64,000 nucleotides of DNA. Source: Calditrichia bacterium (GTDB taxonomy: Bacteria; Calditrichota; Calditrichia; RBG-13-44-9; J075). Location: contig JANQRS010000051.1 in NCBI GenBank assembly GCA_028284445.1, forward strand, positions 141,513 through 205,512, given 5' to 3'. The translations under genes and the position numbers were made by a program. A model generated the notes under the pieces. It saw only the letters and a program-made list of their open reading frames with translations, was not told where the DNA came from and searched no databases. This document shows, in pieces, positions 56,934-64,000 of this stretch (within the stretch, counting starts at the first letter, position 1; every line of letters starts with the position of its first letter).

Positions 56934-59150
56934 ATGAAAACCATCATATGCTTAATAATATTGCTTACCTGTAGTTCTTTCGTTCGCAGTCAGAGCGTTG
57001 CTGATACTGTAGAACATTCACGGCTGACGATTGATGGCGGAATTGCACTTGGTATTTGCCGGGCAGTAGAGACCGATGGCGACTTCCTCTATGCTGGTGT
57101 TGGTGGACATTTTGTTGTGTACGATGCCGGGAGTTCAGACGAGCTTGTTGAAATCGGGAAGACATTGATCTTTGATACCTTCATTAATCAGATTAGAATT
57201 GTCGGCGATGTGGCATTTGTAGAATCACGCCAGGACCTCAGCGGTTATCGCAGTACATTGCTCTCAATCAACATAGAAAACCCGGCAGAACCAACGATTA
57301 TGGATACGCTCTATCTTGGACGGCTCCAATCATTTTCACAATCTATGGTCTATCATAAGGGATATATTTATCAGAATGGCAGAAATGTTGGTCTTTATGT
57401 TATAGATGCAGAAGATCCCTCAGATCTAAGATTGATTTCGAATTATACACCAGCTGATAATATTTTTGATGTCTATGATATTGCCATTTCAGGTGATACC
57501 GCGTATGCAGCCTTCAAAGACTATGGAGTTGTTGCACTGGATATTGCCAAGCCTACTGCGATACACATGTTATATCGGTGGGCAAATCCGCCGAAACTTG
57601 GCTTGCTTACATTGGTAAATCGAATACTTTACGTTCTCTCTCATGAGGACTACTTTCAAAATTCGCTCCACTTCATTGACACTGGAAATCCTGATACAGG
57701 AGTTGTTTCAACAGACTTGTTTTTTGGCCCTGTAACTCGTTTCTTGTCAGACGGCTCTACTGGCATAATCGCTTCAACTGATGGGATATATCTCCTCGAT
57801 TTTACTTCTCCGGAAAACATAACCACTAATGATTTTCATAGAGTACCGGGCAACTCCGCCTACCGCGACCTGGCAATCAATGATGAGCAAATCTACGGGG
57901 CTTTGGTAGATGCCATCGAAATAGTAGACAGAAAAAATGACGCCACTGTTGCTCCTGTCGCCTTAAGGCAAACATATGAGTGGGCGAATACGCCCACAAT
58001 TGATCCAAAATTCCCGGACAGATTGTACATGTCTATTAGAACCCGGCTCGAGGTCCATGACATTTCAACACCCCAGGTCTCAGATCTTATTTATCAAACC
58101 GAGCTTGTTAAGCCGAATCCCGGCTTTCGCAATTCGGAATTGACTATACATCAAGGTTATTTGTATGTAAGCAAGGAGGGGAAGCCACTTGAAATTTTTG
58201 ATTTGAGGAACAATCCCTGGCCAACACAGATAGGAACAACAAGCTTCGCTCCAAAAGGTCGATTCGTTTTTTATAAGAATCACATGTATTCTCAGGATTC
58301 AGAGAATATATACGTGACCTCGCTAGATATCCCCAACGCCCCGGCAATTGTTAACACCCTACGGACTAATGATGGGTACCCATGGGCTGTTGGAGTTGAT
58401 GCAGACAAGCTACTATTCTGCGAAAGCCGGGGAATTCTCTCTATTTATAACTTACTTGATCCGGTCAATCCTGTGAAAACCGGCACCCTACAATTGGCCG
58501 AGGCGCAATTTGCAGTGGCAGGAAACTATGTATATTCGTCAGATTCAGGATATCAACATATCAATATCCACGACATCAGCGATCCTTCTGCTCCTTATTT
58601 GGTCGACCAAATAGGAATTAAACGGCCATATCTATATTCCGCCAGTGGTCGCTATCTTTTCGTAAGTCACAGCCCCAGCAGCATCTCAGTATTTGACATC
58701 TCAAGTCCTGCACGACCACGGCTCTTAGGTACACAAGATACCGGAATATGGACAGATGAAATGCTAGCCGCAAACAACAAGCTCGTCGGGCAAGGGCATT
58801 ATGCCGGGATCTTTGTCCTGGAGGTGGATGAACCGACAGGTATTTCAAATGATACGCCAACGGATTTGTTTACCAATTTCCAGCTCTCCCCCAACTACCC
58901 CAATCCCTTCAATCCACAGACGACCATTGAGTTTGAATTGGCTAAAGCAGGCATCATCAATTTGGAAGTCTTCAACACCCTGGGGCAGCGGGTTAGAGTA
59001 TTGAAAAGTGGCTGGGAAACTGCCGGGTCTCATCATATCGTATGGGATGGCCGCGACGATGCCGGTCACCCGGTTAGCAGCGGAAGCTACTTTTATAAGC
59101 TGAAGACCGAGCATGGTGAGGAGACTCGGCGGATGGTGTTGGTAAGGTGA
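56934..59150 (+). CDS. Secreted LVIVD-repeat beta-propeller protein with C-terminal type A sorting domain (paralogue 2)
   Basis: About 738 residues from the ATG at 56934 (MKTIICLIILLTCSSFVRSQ, a standard signal peptide); an ATG at 56901 is in frame. Propeller blades are more diverged than in paralogue 1 (HFVVYDAGSSDELVEIG, LYVIDAEDPSDLRLISNY, YQHINIHDISDPSAPYLVDQ, SSISVFDISSPARPRLLG). The sorting module at the C terminus (FQLSPNYPNPFNPQTTI ... RRMVLVR) is almost identical to that of paralogue 1 at the DNA level. The protein probably sits at the cell surface. The ligand is unknown. A 32-bp perfect inverted repeat follows about 50 bp past the stop. Confidence 0.9.
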   Translation: MKTIICLIILLTCSSFVRSQSVADTVEHSRLTIDGGIALGICRAVETDGDFLYAGVGGHFVVYDAGSSDELVEIGKTLIFDTFINQIRIVGDVAFVESRQDLSGYRSTLLSINIENPAEPTIMDTLYLGRLQSFSQSMVYHKGYIYQNGRNVGLYVIDAEDPSDLRLISNYTPADNIFDVYDIAISGDTAYAAFKDYGVVALDIAKPTAIHMLYRWANPPKLGLLTLVNRILYVLSHEDYFQNSLHFIDTGNPDTGVVSTDLFFGPVTRFLSDGSTGIIASTDGIYLLDFTSPENITTNDFHRVPGNSAYRDLAINDEQIYGALVDAIEIVDRKNDATVAPVALRQTYEWANTPTIDPKFPDRLYMSIRTRLEVHDISTPQVSDLIYQTELVKPNPGFRNSELTIHQGYLYVSKEGKPLEIFDLRNNPWPTQIGTTSFAPKGRFVFYKNHMYSQDSENIYVTSLDIPNAPAIVNTLRTNDGYPWAVGVDADKLLFCESRGILSIYNLLDPVNPVKTGTLQLAEAQFAVAGNYVYSSDSGYQHINIHDISDPSAPYLVDQIGIKRPYLYSASGRYLFVSHSPSSISVFDISSPARPRLLGTQDTGIWTDEMLAANNKLVGQGHYAGIFVLEVDEPTGISNDTPTDLFTNFQLSPNYPNPFNPQTTIEFELAKAGIINLEVFNTLGQRVRVLKSGWETAGSHHIVWDGRDDAGHPVSSGSYFYKLKTEHGEETRRMVLVR

Positions 59151-59155
59151 GTAGG

Positions 59156-59191
59156 AATGACCAATGTCGAATGTCGAACGTCGAATGACGC
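59156..59191 (+). repeat. AATGACC/AATGTCG/AACGTCG/AATGACG 7-bp word array
   Basis: Five consecutive 7-bp words directly after the stop of LVIVD paralogue 2, matching the array after paralogue 1 but longer by one word. Confidence 0.85.
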
Positions 59192-59200
59192 TTGTCCCAT

Positions 59201-59278
59201 AAATCCCAAATTCCAACAGAAAAAATTCCAAAGACCTTCAATTATGTTTGGAATTTTTTCTGTTGGAATTTGGGATTT
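59201..59278. repeat. Perfect 32-bp inverted repeat with 14-nt loop
   Basis: The arm AAATCCCAAATTCCAACAGA plus 12 more bases (59201-59232) is exactly complementary to 59247-59278. It lies between two convergent genes (stops at 59150 and 59306), where it could act as a bidirectional terminator. The A/T-rich long stem is unlike a classical terminator and may also be a MITE-like repeat. Confidence 0.92.
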
Positions 59279-59305
59279 AGTTCCTGCCCCCTGCTTCTGC
59301 CACCG

Positions 59306-60397
59306 CTACTTCTTTTTGGCTTTCGCGTTGGCAATTTCCGTCAGGTATAGATGTCCGAAATCCGCCGGAATTTCCATCCACATAGGCAGGTGATCTGAAA
59401 GCTGGAAGGTTCGCCACTGCTTGTAATAATTGGTTTTGCTGCGGGCTGTGCGAGCCTTGCCTTTTTTGTCCTGACGATAGTTTTTGCCGATTAATCGCCC
59501 GTAGCTTTTCTCTTCGTCCTCGCGATAAACCGCTTCAAAGAAGTTAAAGACCCCGGCACGACAGTTCTGTAAATGCTCAGTCATGATCTTCTTGCCATAG
59601 TAGTTGCTGACAAAAGCCATCTGGTCGTAGTGTTTGCTTTGATCAATATTGGACGGCAACGACTGCAATTGTTCTGGAATAAAAAAACCGGCCTTCTTTA
59701 ATGCACCAAAAGTAACGTCCTTCGGGCGAAAGATGTTGAAATCACCGAGTAGAACCAAATTCTGACTCCATGATGTATCCTTTTTGACGCGCCCGGCCAT
59801 AAACTTCGAGAGGTATTCAATCTCACGAACTCGATCCGGATCATTTGCCTTGGCAGTTCCATAGTAGATATGAACGGTGCAGAGCATAAATCGCAACCAA
59901 CCCGCCTCAAATCCGCAGAGAAAAGGTGTTCGCGCCAGCTGGCGCTGGGGATGAAGAATTTTTCCACGGGAGCGCTTATCCGGTATAACCACTTCGCCGG
60001 ACAAACCGCCAAATTTCACCTTGCGAGAATCATAAAGGAATGCCATACGCTCGGAATTCCCGGCGCTGCCAGCGGTCACGTCGGTCAACAAAAACTTCCA
60101 CCATATCCCAAGCGTGTCCAATAAGCGCTTAAATCCACTGAGGTCAGCATGCACCTCTTGAATAGCGATCAAGTCAAAACGAGCGGCGATTTCCGCAATA
60201 TAGGCTATCGATTCATCGGTGCGGTGTCCGTATTTGCTGCTATCGAACTCGCGGATGTTCCACGTAGCTAGCATGACGGTATCGGAAATCGTGCGAGGCG
60301 GCAGCTCAGCATCCAGCTTTTCACGCAGGCGGAGAAGACCGGCAGCAGTGCGGCGATCAGCAGCTTCAGTTGGATCAAAATCGTAGTAAAAAGACAT
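59306..60397 (-). CDS. Endonuclease/exonuclease/phosphatase-family protein
   Basis: A 363-residue protein without a signal peptide. The EEP superfamily motifs are present in order: ATWNIREFD (Asn for metal), LIAIQEVHAD (catalytic Glu), LGDFNIF (Asp and Asn) and LSDHLPMWMEI (Asp-His pair near the C terminus). The middle segment (RTPFLCGFEAGWLRFMLCTVHIYYGTAKANDP) carries the catalytic His and a Tyr. DNase, RNase or phosphodiesterase activity is possible. It is transcribed alone, convergent with LVIVD paralogue 2. Confidence 0.9.
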   Translation of the reverse strand: MSFYYDFDPTEAADRRTAAGLLRLREKLDAELPPRTISDTVMLATWNIREFDSSKYGHRTDESIAYIAEIAARFDLIAIQEVHADLSGFKRLLDTLGIWWKFLLTDVTAGSAGNSERMAFLYDSRKVKFGGLSGEVVIPDKRSRGKILHPQRQLARTPFLCGFEAGWLRFMLCTVHIYYGTAKANDPDRVREIEYLSKFMAGRVKKDTSWSQNLVLLGDFNIFRPKDVTFGALKKAGFFIPEQLQSLPSNIDQSKHYDQMAFVSNYYGKKIMTEHLQNCRAGVFNFFEAVYREDEEKSYGRLIGKNYRQDKKGKARTARSKTNYYKQWRTFQLSDHLPMWMEIPADFGHLYLTEIANAKAKKK

Positions 60398-60464
60398 GGC
60401 TTTCCTCGTGGTTAAGGTTTAGCATTTTACTGAACTACAAGGAAAAGTCAAGAAAGTTGGCGGG

Positions 60465-60971
60465 TCACACAGCTTGCAAAGTCATTAACTGATTTAAGTG
60501 GCGAGCGGAGTGATAGAGGTTAAAATAAACCCATTCTACCCGGGTGAGGTATCCAAAGATTTGGTGCTCGAACCCCAAACATCTGGCAGAAAGATTGCGG
60601 ACAAGGACGATATCTTTGAGATACTGGCGGGTATGTTTAAACCGATATAGCACAATCTGAAAATCCAGTCCCTGGCCAATCGGATAGATGCGCTGCGCTG
60701 CCGAGAGCGGTCGGCCAATATCGAGAAAGGTGTCGCGGATATATTTGATTTTTTCTTCGGGATCACGGCTGAGCGTCTTTTCAGTTTTTCCCAACAGAAG
60801 TTGGTTCACCAGCTCTTCCATAATAACAACATGTTCAACAATCTCCGCTGCCGACCATCGATCCGCATCCGGGCGCTTATGGAGCTGTGCTGGTGGAAAA
60901 GCAGCGACCGCTTCAACAAGGCTGGTGGTTGATTGCTCTATATCATCGACAATCTTGTCTCGGGCAAGCAT
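60465..60971 (-). CDS. DinB-like four-helix protein (DinB_2)
   Basis: About 168 residues from the ATG at 60971, with AAGGGA 8 bp upstream; a TTG at 60977 is in frame. DinB-type helices are visible, with the metal-site pattern H-x(about 45)-H-x3-H: WSAAEIVEHVVIMEELV contributes one His and the C-terminal HSARHLNQL the other two. Proteins of this family are metal-dependent and sometimes act as thiol S-transferases (YfiT/bacillithiol-like); the reaction here is not known. A second DinB-like gene lies 86 bp upstream in the same direction. Confidence 0.85.
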   Translation of the reverse strand: MLARDKIVDDIEQSTTSLVEAVAAFPPAQLHKRPDADRWSAAEIVEHVVIMEELVNQLLLGKTEKTLSRDPEEKIKYIRDTFLDIGRPLSAAQRIYPIGQGLDFQIVLYRFKHTRQYLKDIVLVRNLSARCLGFEHQIFGYLTRVEWVYFNLYHSARHLNQLMTLQAV

Positions 60972-61056
60972 AAACAAATCCCTTTAATTCTTCGATATCG
61001 AAAGCGTGTCCGCATTCTATGTTAGTGATCGGTGTCCGGCAGGCTTTTTTGAGGTC

Positions 61057-61548
61057 TTATGAAAAAAGCGGACCAAGACCTCGCATTTGCCGCCAAATGG
61101 CAATATTGCCGCAATGCATAGCCACATGTGTTGTCAGCATGTGCGCGTACCAGAGTCCCTCGGTTTTCAAAACCGGTCGCAGAAAATCGCTATGGCACTC
61201 AGCCGACAGGAATTCCGGCGACAATTCGCCAGCTATCTCGCGCAGCCGTTCGTATATGGCCTCGACGGCTTGAACCAATTCATCTTTTGCCGGCAAGCGA
61301 TCCGGCTGCCACGGACCGGAAGCATTCATCAAAAAGTATTGATCCCATTCTTGTGGAGAAATGCGTTCTCCGCCGGCATGCATAATCGCATGATCCCCTT
61401 CCACCGCCAAATGCCCAAGACACCAGCCGGGAGAATTGACACCGTCTGACTGTCCATCATAAATTTGGTCCGCAGAGACATCGCGCAGTAGCAGTGCCAT
61501 ATATCGAATTGTGAACTGATTCAATTGAATCTCTCGTTCAAGCGCCAT
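61057..61548 (-). CDS. DinB-like four-helix protein (second copy)
   Basis: A 163-residue protein of the same superfamily. The first metal His is in WCLGHLAVEGDHAIM; the C-terminal pair is in HMLTTHVAMHCGNIAIWR. The sequence is well diverged from the neighbour at 60465, so this is not a recent duplication. The start overlaps nothing; the preceding 254 bp upstream to the next gene hold no clear feature. The family role as in the neighbour is uncertain. Confidence 0.85.
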   Translation of the reverse strand: MALEREIQLNQFTIRYMALLLRDVSADQIYDGQSDGVNSPGWCLGHLAVEGDHAIMHAGGERISPQEWDQYFLMNASGPWQPDRLPAKDELVQAVEAIYERLREIAGELSPEFLSAECHSDFLRPVLKTEGLWYAHMLTTHVAMHCGNIAIWRQMRGLGPLFS

Positions 61549-61802
61549 TGGCGGGTCTCCAGTTCCGTAGTTACCGCTCTTCGAATTTGTGCGGCAGAGG
61601 TCAATCTTGGGTATTCATCCTGAATAGAGGTCTTCATTCCATGAGGGTATTGAAGGATTCCTATCAAATAAATCCTGAACTGGTCGATGCAAGACGATTA
61701 GATCACAATCTTCGCATCGGAAAAAAAATCGAAGAAAAACAGATGTTGGTTGTGAGTTGTGTGTTGACAGCGGGCGATCAACTCTGATCTATCACCGATC
61801 AA

Positions 61803-63149
61803 CTATTCTTGCACAATTGCAAACAAATGCCTTTCCCCGCGAAGATAAAGGGTTCCGGCAGAAATCGCCGGTGAAGCCATCTGCAATTCACCGATACTGT
61901 TTACAGCCAGCTCTTTATAAGTAGCGCCGGCCTCGACAACAAATACGTCGCCATCCTCACCTGGTAGATAAAGCCGGCCATCGCTGGCAACCGGCGAGGC
62001 GCTAAAGCCGCCACCGCGGTGTGTGAGGCGTTGGCGATAAAGCTCTTCGCCGCTCTCCAAATCGAAGCAATCGAGAATGCCCTGGTTCTGAAGAGTATAA
62101 ACATAATTTCCATAAATAATCGGTGTCGGCATGTACGGCCCGCGACGGGTTTTGGACCAGAGCACGGCATTATTAGCTGTTTGCTTTTCTCCAAGCGTGA
62201 TATCGCCTTTCGCATCGGCACGCACAGCGAAAATCGGTTTCTCCGGGCGACGCCCACTGGCAACGACGATAATGTCCTCCTTAAAAATTGGCGTGGGCGC
62301 CGTAATCTTTGAGCTGCCGCCCAGTTGCCACAACAAGCTCCCATCTGCAGGGTTGTAGCTGCGAATAAAGACCGAGCCGTTGGTAATCAATTGTGGACGC
62401 TTCGCATCCGGATAAATGGTCGGCGTGCCCCAGGAAGGCAATTCTTCACGATCTACCTGCCAGACCGTTTTCCCGGAGTGAATATCAAGCGCAATCAGAA
62501 ATGACTCACCCTGGGTATCGCACTGCAATATGACCAAATCCTGATAGATGATCGGCGAGCTGGCCACACCCCATTCATAAGCCGGAGCATCATATGCGCC
62601 AACATCCATTCGGCCAAGATCCCGCTCCCATACCTTCGTGCCGTCCATATTGAAAGCATAGGCGCCCTGTGAGCCAAACCAGGCAACAATGTAGCGGCCA
62701 TCGGTTACCGGTGTTGAATTGGCATAGGTCGCTTTGACATGGCGTTTGTCAATGGGAATGCCTTCCGTCGCAATCGATTGCCAGTTTATCTTACCGCTTT
62801 CCTTATCAACAGCAATTAATACCCATTTATGCAGCGAGCGATCGCTGGATGCCGTACCCGCACCATAAAGTCCATGCTTAAAACCAACGCTATCCATACT
62901 GCTGATCGCTGATACCATATAAATGACATCATCCCAGATAATGGGACTGGCATGAGAGAGTCCCGGAATCGCCGTCTTCCAACGAATATTCTTGCCACTA
63001 TCAACGTCCCAGGTGGTAGGCAAATCCTGCTGATCCATCACCCCGCTGGCATGTTGCCCCCTGAAGGAGGGCCAATTTCCGGCGCTTTGAGCAGATACAA
63101 AGGTGGTAAGAAAGAAAATGAACAGGCAAGCATTGAAATATTGAAGCAT
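61803..63149 (-). CDS. PQQ-like/BamB-like beta-propeller protein
   Basis: About 448 residues from the ATG at 63149, giving the signal peptide MLQYFNACLFIFFLTTFVSAQ. Propeller blades with the tryptophan-docking pattern are clear: NWPSFRGQHASGVMD, VDKESGKINWQSIA, FNMDGTKVWERDLG, LDIHSGKTVWQVDREELPSWGTPTIY, YNPADGSLLWQLGG, FDLESGEELYRQRL, and a terminal GTLYLRGERHLFAIV. Such secreted propellers are found as quinoprotein-like proteins without catalytic residues. The first codons (MLQYFNA) are made by a GAAGCATT-family array, so the start may have been created or moved by it; the frame is open up to 63254 with only repeat-derived residues. The CAT-like gene is upstream in the same direction. Confidence 0.82.
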   Translation of the reverse strand: MLQYFNACLFIFFLTTFVSAQSAGNWPSFRGQHASGVMDQQDLPTTWDVDSGKNIRWKTAIPGLSHASPIIWDDVIYMVSAISSMDSVGFKHGLYGAGTASSDRSLHKWVLIAVDKESGKINWQSIATEGIPIDKRHVKATYANSTPVTDGRYIVAWFGSQGAYAFNMDGTKVWERDLGRMDVGAYDAPAYEWGVASSPIIYQDLVILQCDTQGESFLIALDIHSGKTVWQVDREELPSWGTPTIYPDAKRPQLITNGSVFIRSYNPADGSLLWQLGGSSKITAPTPIFKEDIIVVASGRRPEKPIFAVRADAKGDITLGEKQTANNAVLWSKTRRGPYMPTPIIYGNYVYTLQNQGILDCFDLESGEELYRQRLTHRGGGFSASPVASDGRLYLPGEDGDVFVVEAGATYKELAVNSIGELQMASPAISAGTLYLRGERHLFAIVQE

Positions 63150-63170
63150 TGAAGCATCGAAACATTGAAA
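63131..63170 (-). repeat. GAAGCATT-family array at the start of the propeller gene
   Basis: Units of the types CATTGAAA, TATTGAAG, CATTGAAG, CATCGAAA and CATTGAAA. It spans the likely start codon of the propeller gene (63149). A second word pair GCCCATTT x2 lies at 63241-63256 by the stop of the CAT-like gene. Confidence 0.8.
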
Positions 63171-63254
63171 AGATCGTCGGCCGTAACCGGTAGGCTGATT
63201 TAACAAATTAATATTCCCCCATTTGCAGATTTGGCAATTTGCCCATTTGCCCAT

Positions 63255-63893
63255 TTACACATCCAAAACCGTTTCCGGATCATCCAAGTACGCCTGCAGC
63301 TTCTGGAAATAGCGCCCGACGTGAACGCCGTCCATCAATGAGTGATGCACTTCGACCGATAGCGGCATTTGCAGACGACCAGCGTCTTCCCGGTATTTGC
63401 CCATAACCAGTTTTGGAACGCTATCGGCGGAATTGTATTTGCGGGCATGACTAAAACTGCGAAACGAGACCCAGGGAATAACCGAATAGTGCAGCACATC
63501 GTCTGCGTCATCACGCGGATCAAATGACCTGCCACTGCGATAGTCCGCTAGTGCAGCAACACCCACGCGGTAATATTCCCGAAAAGAATCCTGGTACGGG
63601 AAGTAGCAGAAACCGAAGGTATCGTCCTCATTGAGCACTGTAGAACCGGCATATACGCTCTCGTAAACCCGTATTTTATCGCCCTGAATTCGGTAGCGAA
63701 AATTCTCAATATCGTTGGCGGTTCTGTTCGTGAGATACAGCGAGGTGATAAAAAACGAAAGTTCATGCCGGCGCACGTATTCCCGGAGCCGGGTAACATC
63801 TACATCAGCAACGATATTAAAGAAGGGATTGTCGTATGTCTTGAAGAAATGAAAGGTATCGCGTCGATTCCAGTTTTCGATATCGAGGTACAT
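63255..63893 (-). CDS. Chloramphenicol acetyltransferase-like protein
   Basis: About 212 residues from the ATG at 63893; a TTG at 63905 extends it by four residues. It matches the CAT family over its full length: FFKTYDNPFFNIVADVDVTRL near the N terminus, the SFREYY region, SVIPWVSFRSFSHA and the active site HHSLMDGVH (183-191, catalytic His second, Asp at the structural position). Type A CAT enzymes are trimers that acetylate chloramphenicol, but family members outside resistance plasmids often have other acceptors, so resistance is not claimed. A 7-bp tandem array begins about 13 bp upstream of the ATG. Confidence 0.88.
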   Translation of the reverse strand: MYLDIENWNRRDTFHFFKTYDNPFFNIVADVDVTRLREYVRRHELSFFITSLYLTNRTANDIENFRYRIQGDKIRVYESVYAGSTVLNEDDTFGFCYFPYQDSFREYYRVGVAALADYRSGRSFDPRDDADDVLHYSVIPWVSFRSFSHARKYNSADSVPKLVMGKYREDAGRLQMPLSVEVHHSLMDGVHVGRYFQKLQAYLDDPETVLDV

Positions 63894-63906
63894 GCCGGGC
63901 CCCAAG

Positions 63907-64000
63907 GATTGACGATTGACGATTGACGATTGACGATTGACGATTGACGATTGACGATTGACGATTGACGATTGACGATTGACGATTGACGATTGACGAT
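63907..64000. repeat. 7-bp tandem array GATTGAC x13, reaching the window end
   Basis: About 13.4 perfect copies of GATTGAC up to the last base, so the true length is unknown. On the minus strand it is directly upstream of the CAT-like start codon, where changes in copy number would alter the distance between promoter and ribosome binding site. Confidence 0.95.

Noticed and set aside
61549..61802. Repeat D copy or small gene in the spacer (for example a 79-codon plus-strand frame)
   Set aside because: Only a short match (TTGTGCGGCA) to repeat D, and the frame has no ribosome binding site or recognisable domain.
63255..63893. Chloramphenicol resistance gene
   Set aside because: Family motif is present, but chromosomal members often have other acceptors and there is no mobile context.
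1..64000. tRNA or rRNA genes, prophage, insertion sequences
   Set aside because: No cloverleaf-like segments, rRNA text, integrase or transposase motifs were recognised in reading either strand.

Overview
This 64 kb window comes from a Gram-negative bacterium of the Fibrobacteres-Chlorobi-Bacteroidetes (FCB) side of the tree, most likely an uncultured or candidate phylum such as KSB1, Calditrichota, Ignavibacteria or a relative. The evidence is the pair of secreted proteins ending in a type A (FlgD-like) sorting domain (PNYPNPFNP ... SGSYFYKL ... MVLVR), the many outer-membrane barrels ending in F, and the multiheme cytochromes. The phylum call is inference, because the window has no rRNA or tRNA. 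No phage, insertion sequence or CRISPR array was found.

Layout. (1) 1-8430, all minus strand: a compact set encoding an SRPBCC-like protein, a Tat-exported class V aminotransferase, a PQQ-type dehydrogenase with a cytochrome c domain, an asparagine-synthase-like enzyme without the glutaminase cysteine, a radical SAM enzyme, a halogenase-like flavoprotein and the start of a short-chain dehydrogenase. It looks like a small-molecule or peptide-modification pathway. (2) 8508-10697: a hybrid sensor kinase. (3) 10847-13135: phospholipid genes like E. coli ynbA/ynbB plus a plsC-type acyltransferase. (4) 13772-30028, minus strand: a multiheme cytochrome locus with 20-, 7-, 8- and 10-heme proteins, a cytochrome-b-like membrane protein, an Fe-S/FAD oxidoreductase, outer-membrane barrels and two lipoproteins, closed by a rho-independent terminator. 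It is best read as an electron conduit across the cell envelope. (5) 30570-40220: a sodium:solute symporter, an ion channel, and an RND efflux pump whose outer-membrane component is fused to a periplasmic-binding-protein-like domain. A divergent TetR gene shares an operator-promoter region with the pump. (6) 40258-44941: a kinase-like/outer-membrane-barrel fusion with DUF4956 and SdiA-regulated-type proteins. (7) 45003-54081: DUF2062, an ABC permease, one histidine kinase with two response regulators and a small downstream protein, DUF3291, PAP2 phosphatase and an alpha/beta hydrolase. (8) 54395-59150: two secreted LVIVD propeller paralogues sharing an almost identical 3' module. (9) 59306-64000: an EEP-family nuclease/phosphatase, two DinB-like proteins, a BamB/PQQ-like propeller and a chloramphenicol-acetyltransferase-like protein.

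The intergenic DNA is unusual. Spacers carry tandem arrays of 7-8 bp words (CATCATTC, TGGAATAC, GAAGCATT/GAAGCGTT, GATTGAC), a family of C/G-rich palindromes (six copies), two other structured interspersed repeats (three copies each) and several perfect hairpins. Some arrays run into gene ends and supply stop or start codons. Several start codons were moved inward from the longest open frame because the longer frame only translates such repeats or because a Shine-Dalgarno site favours the inner start.
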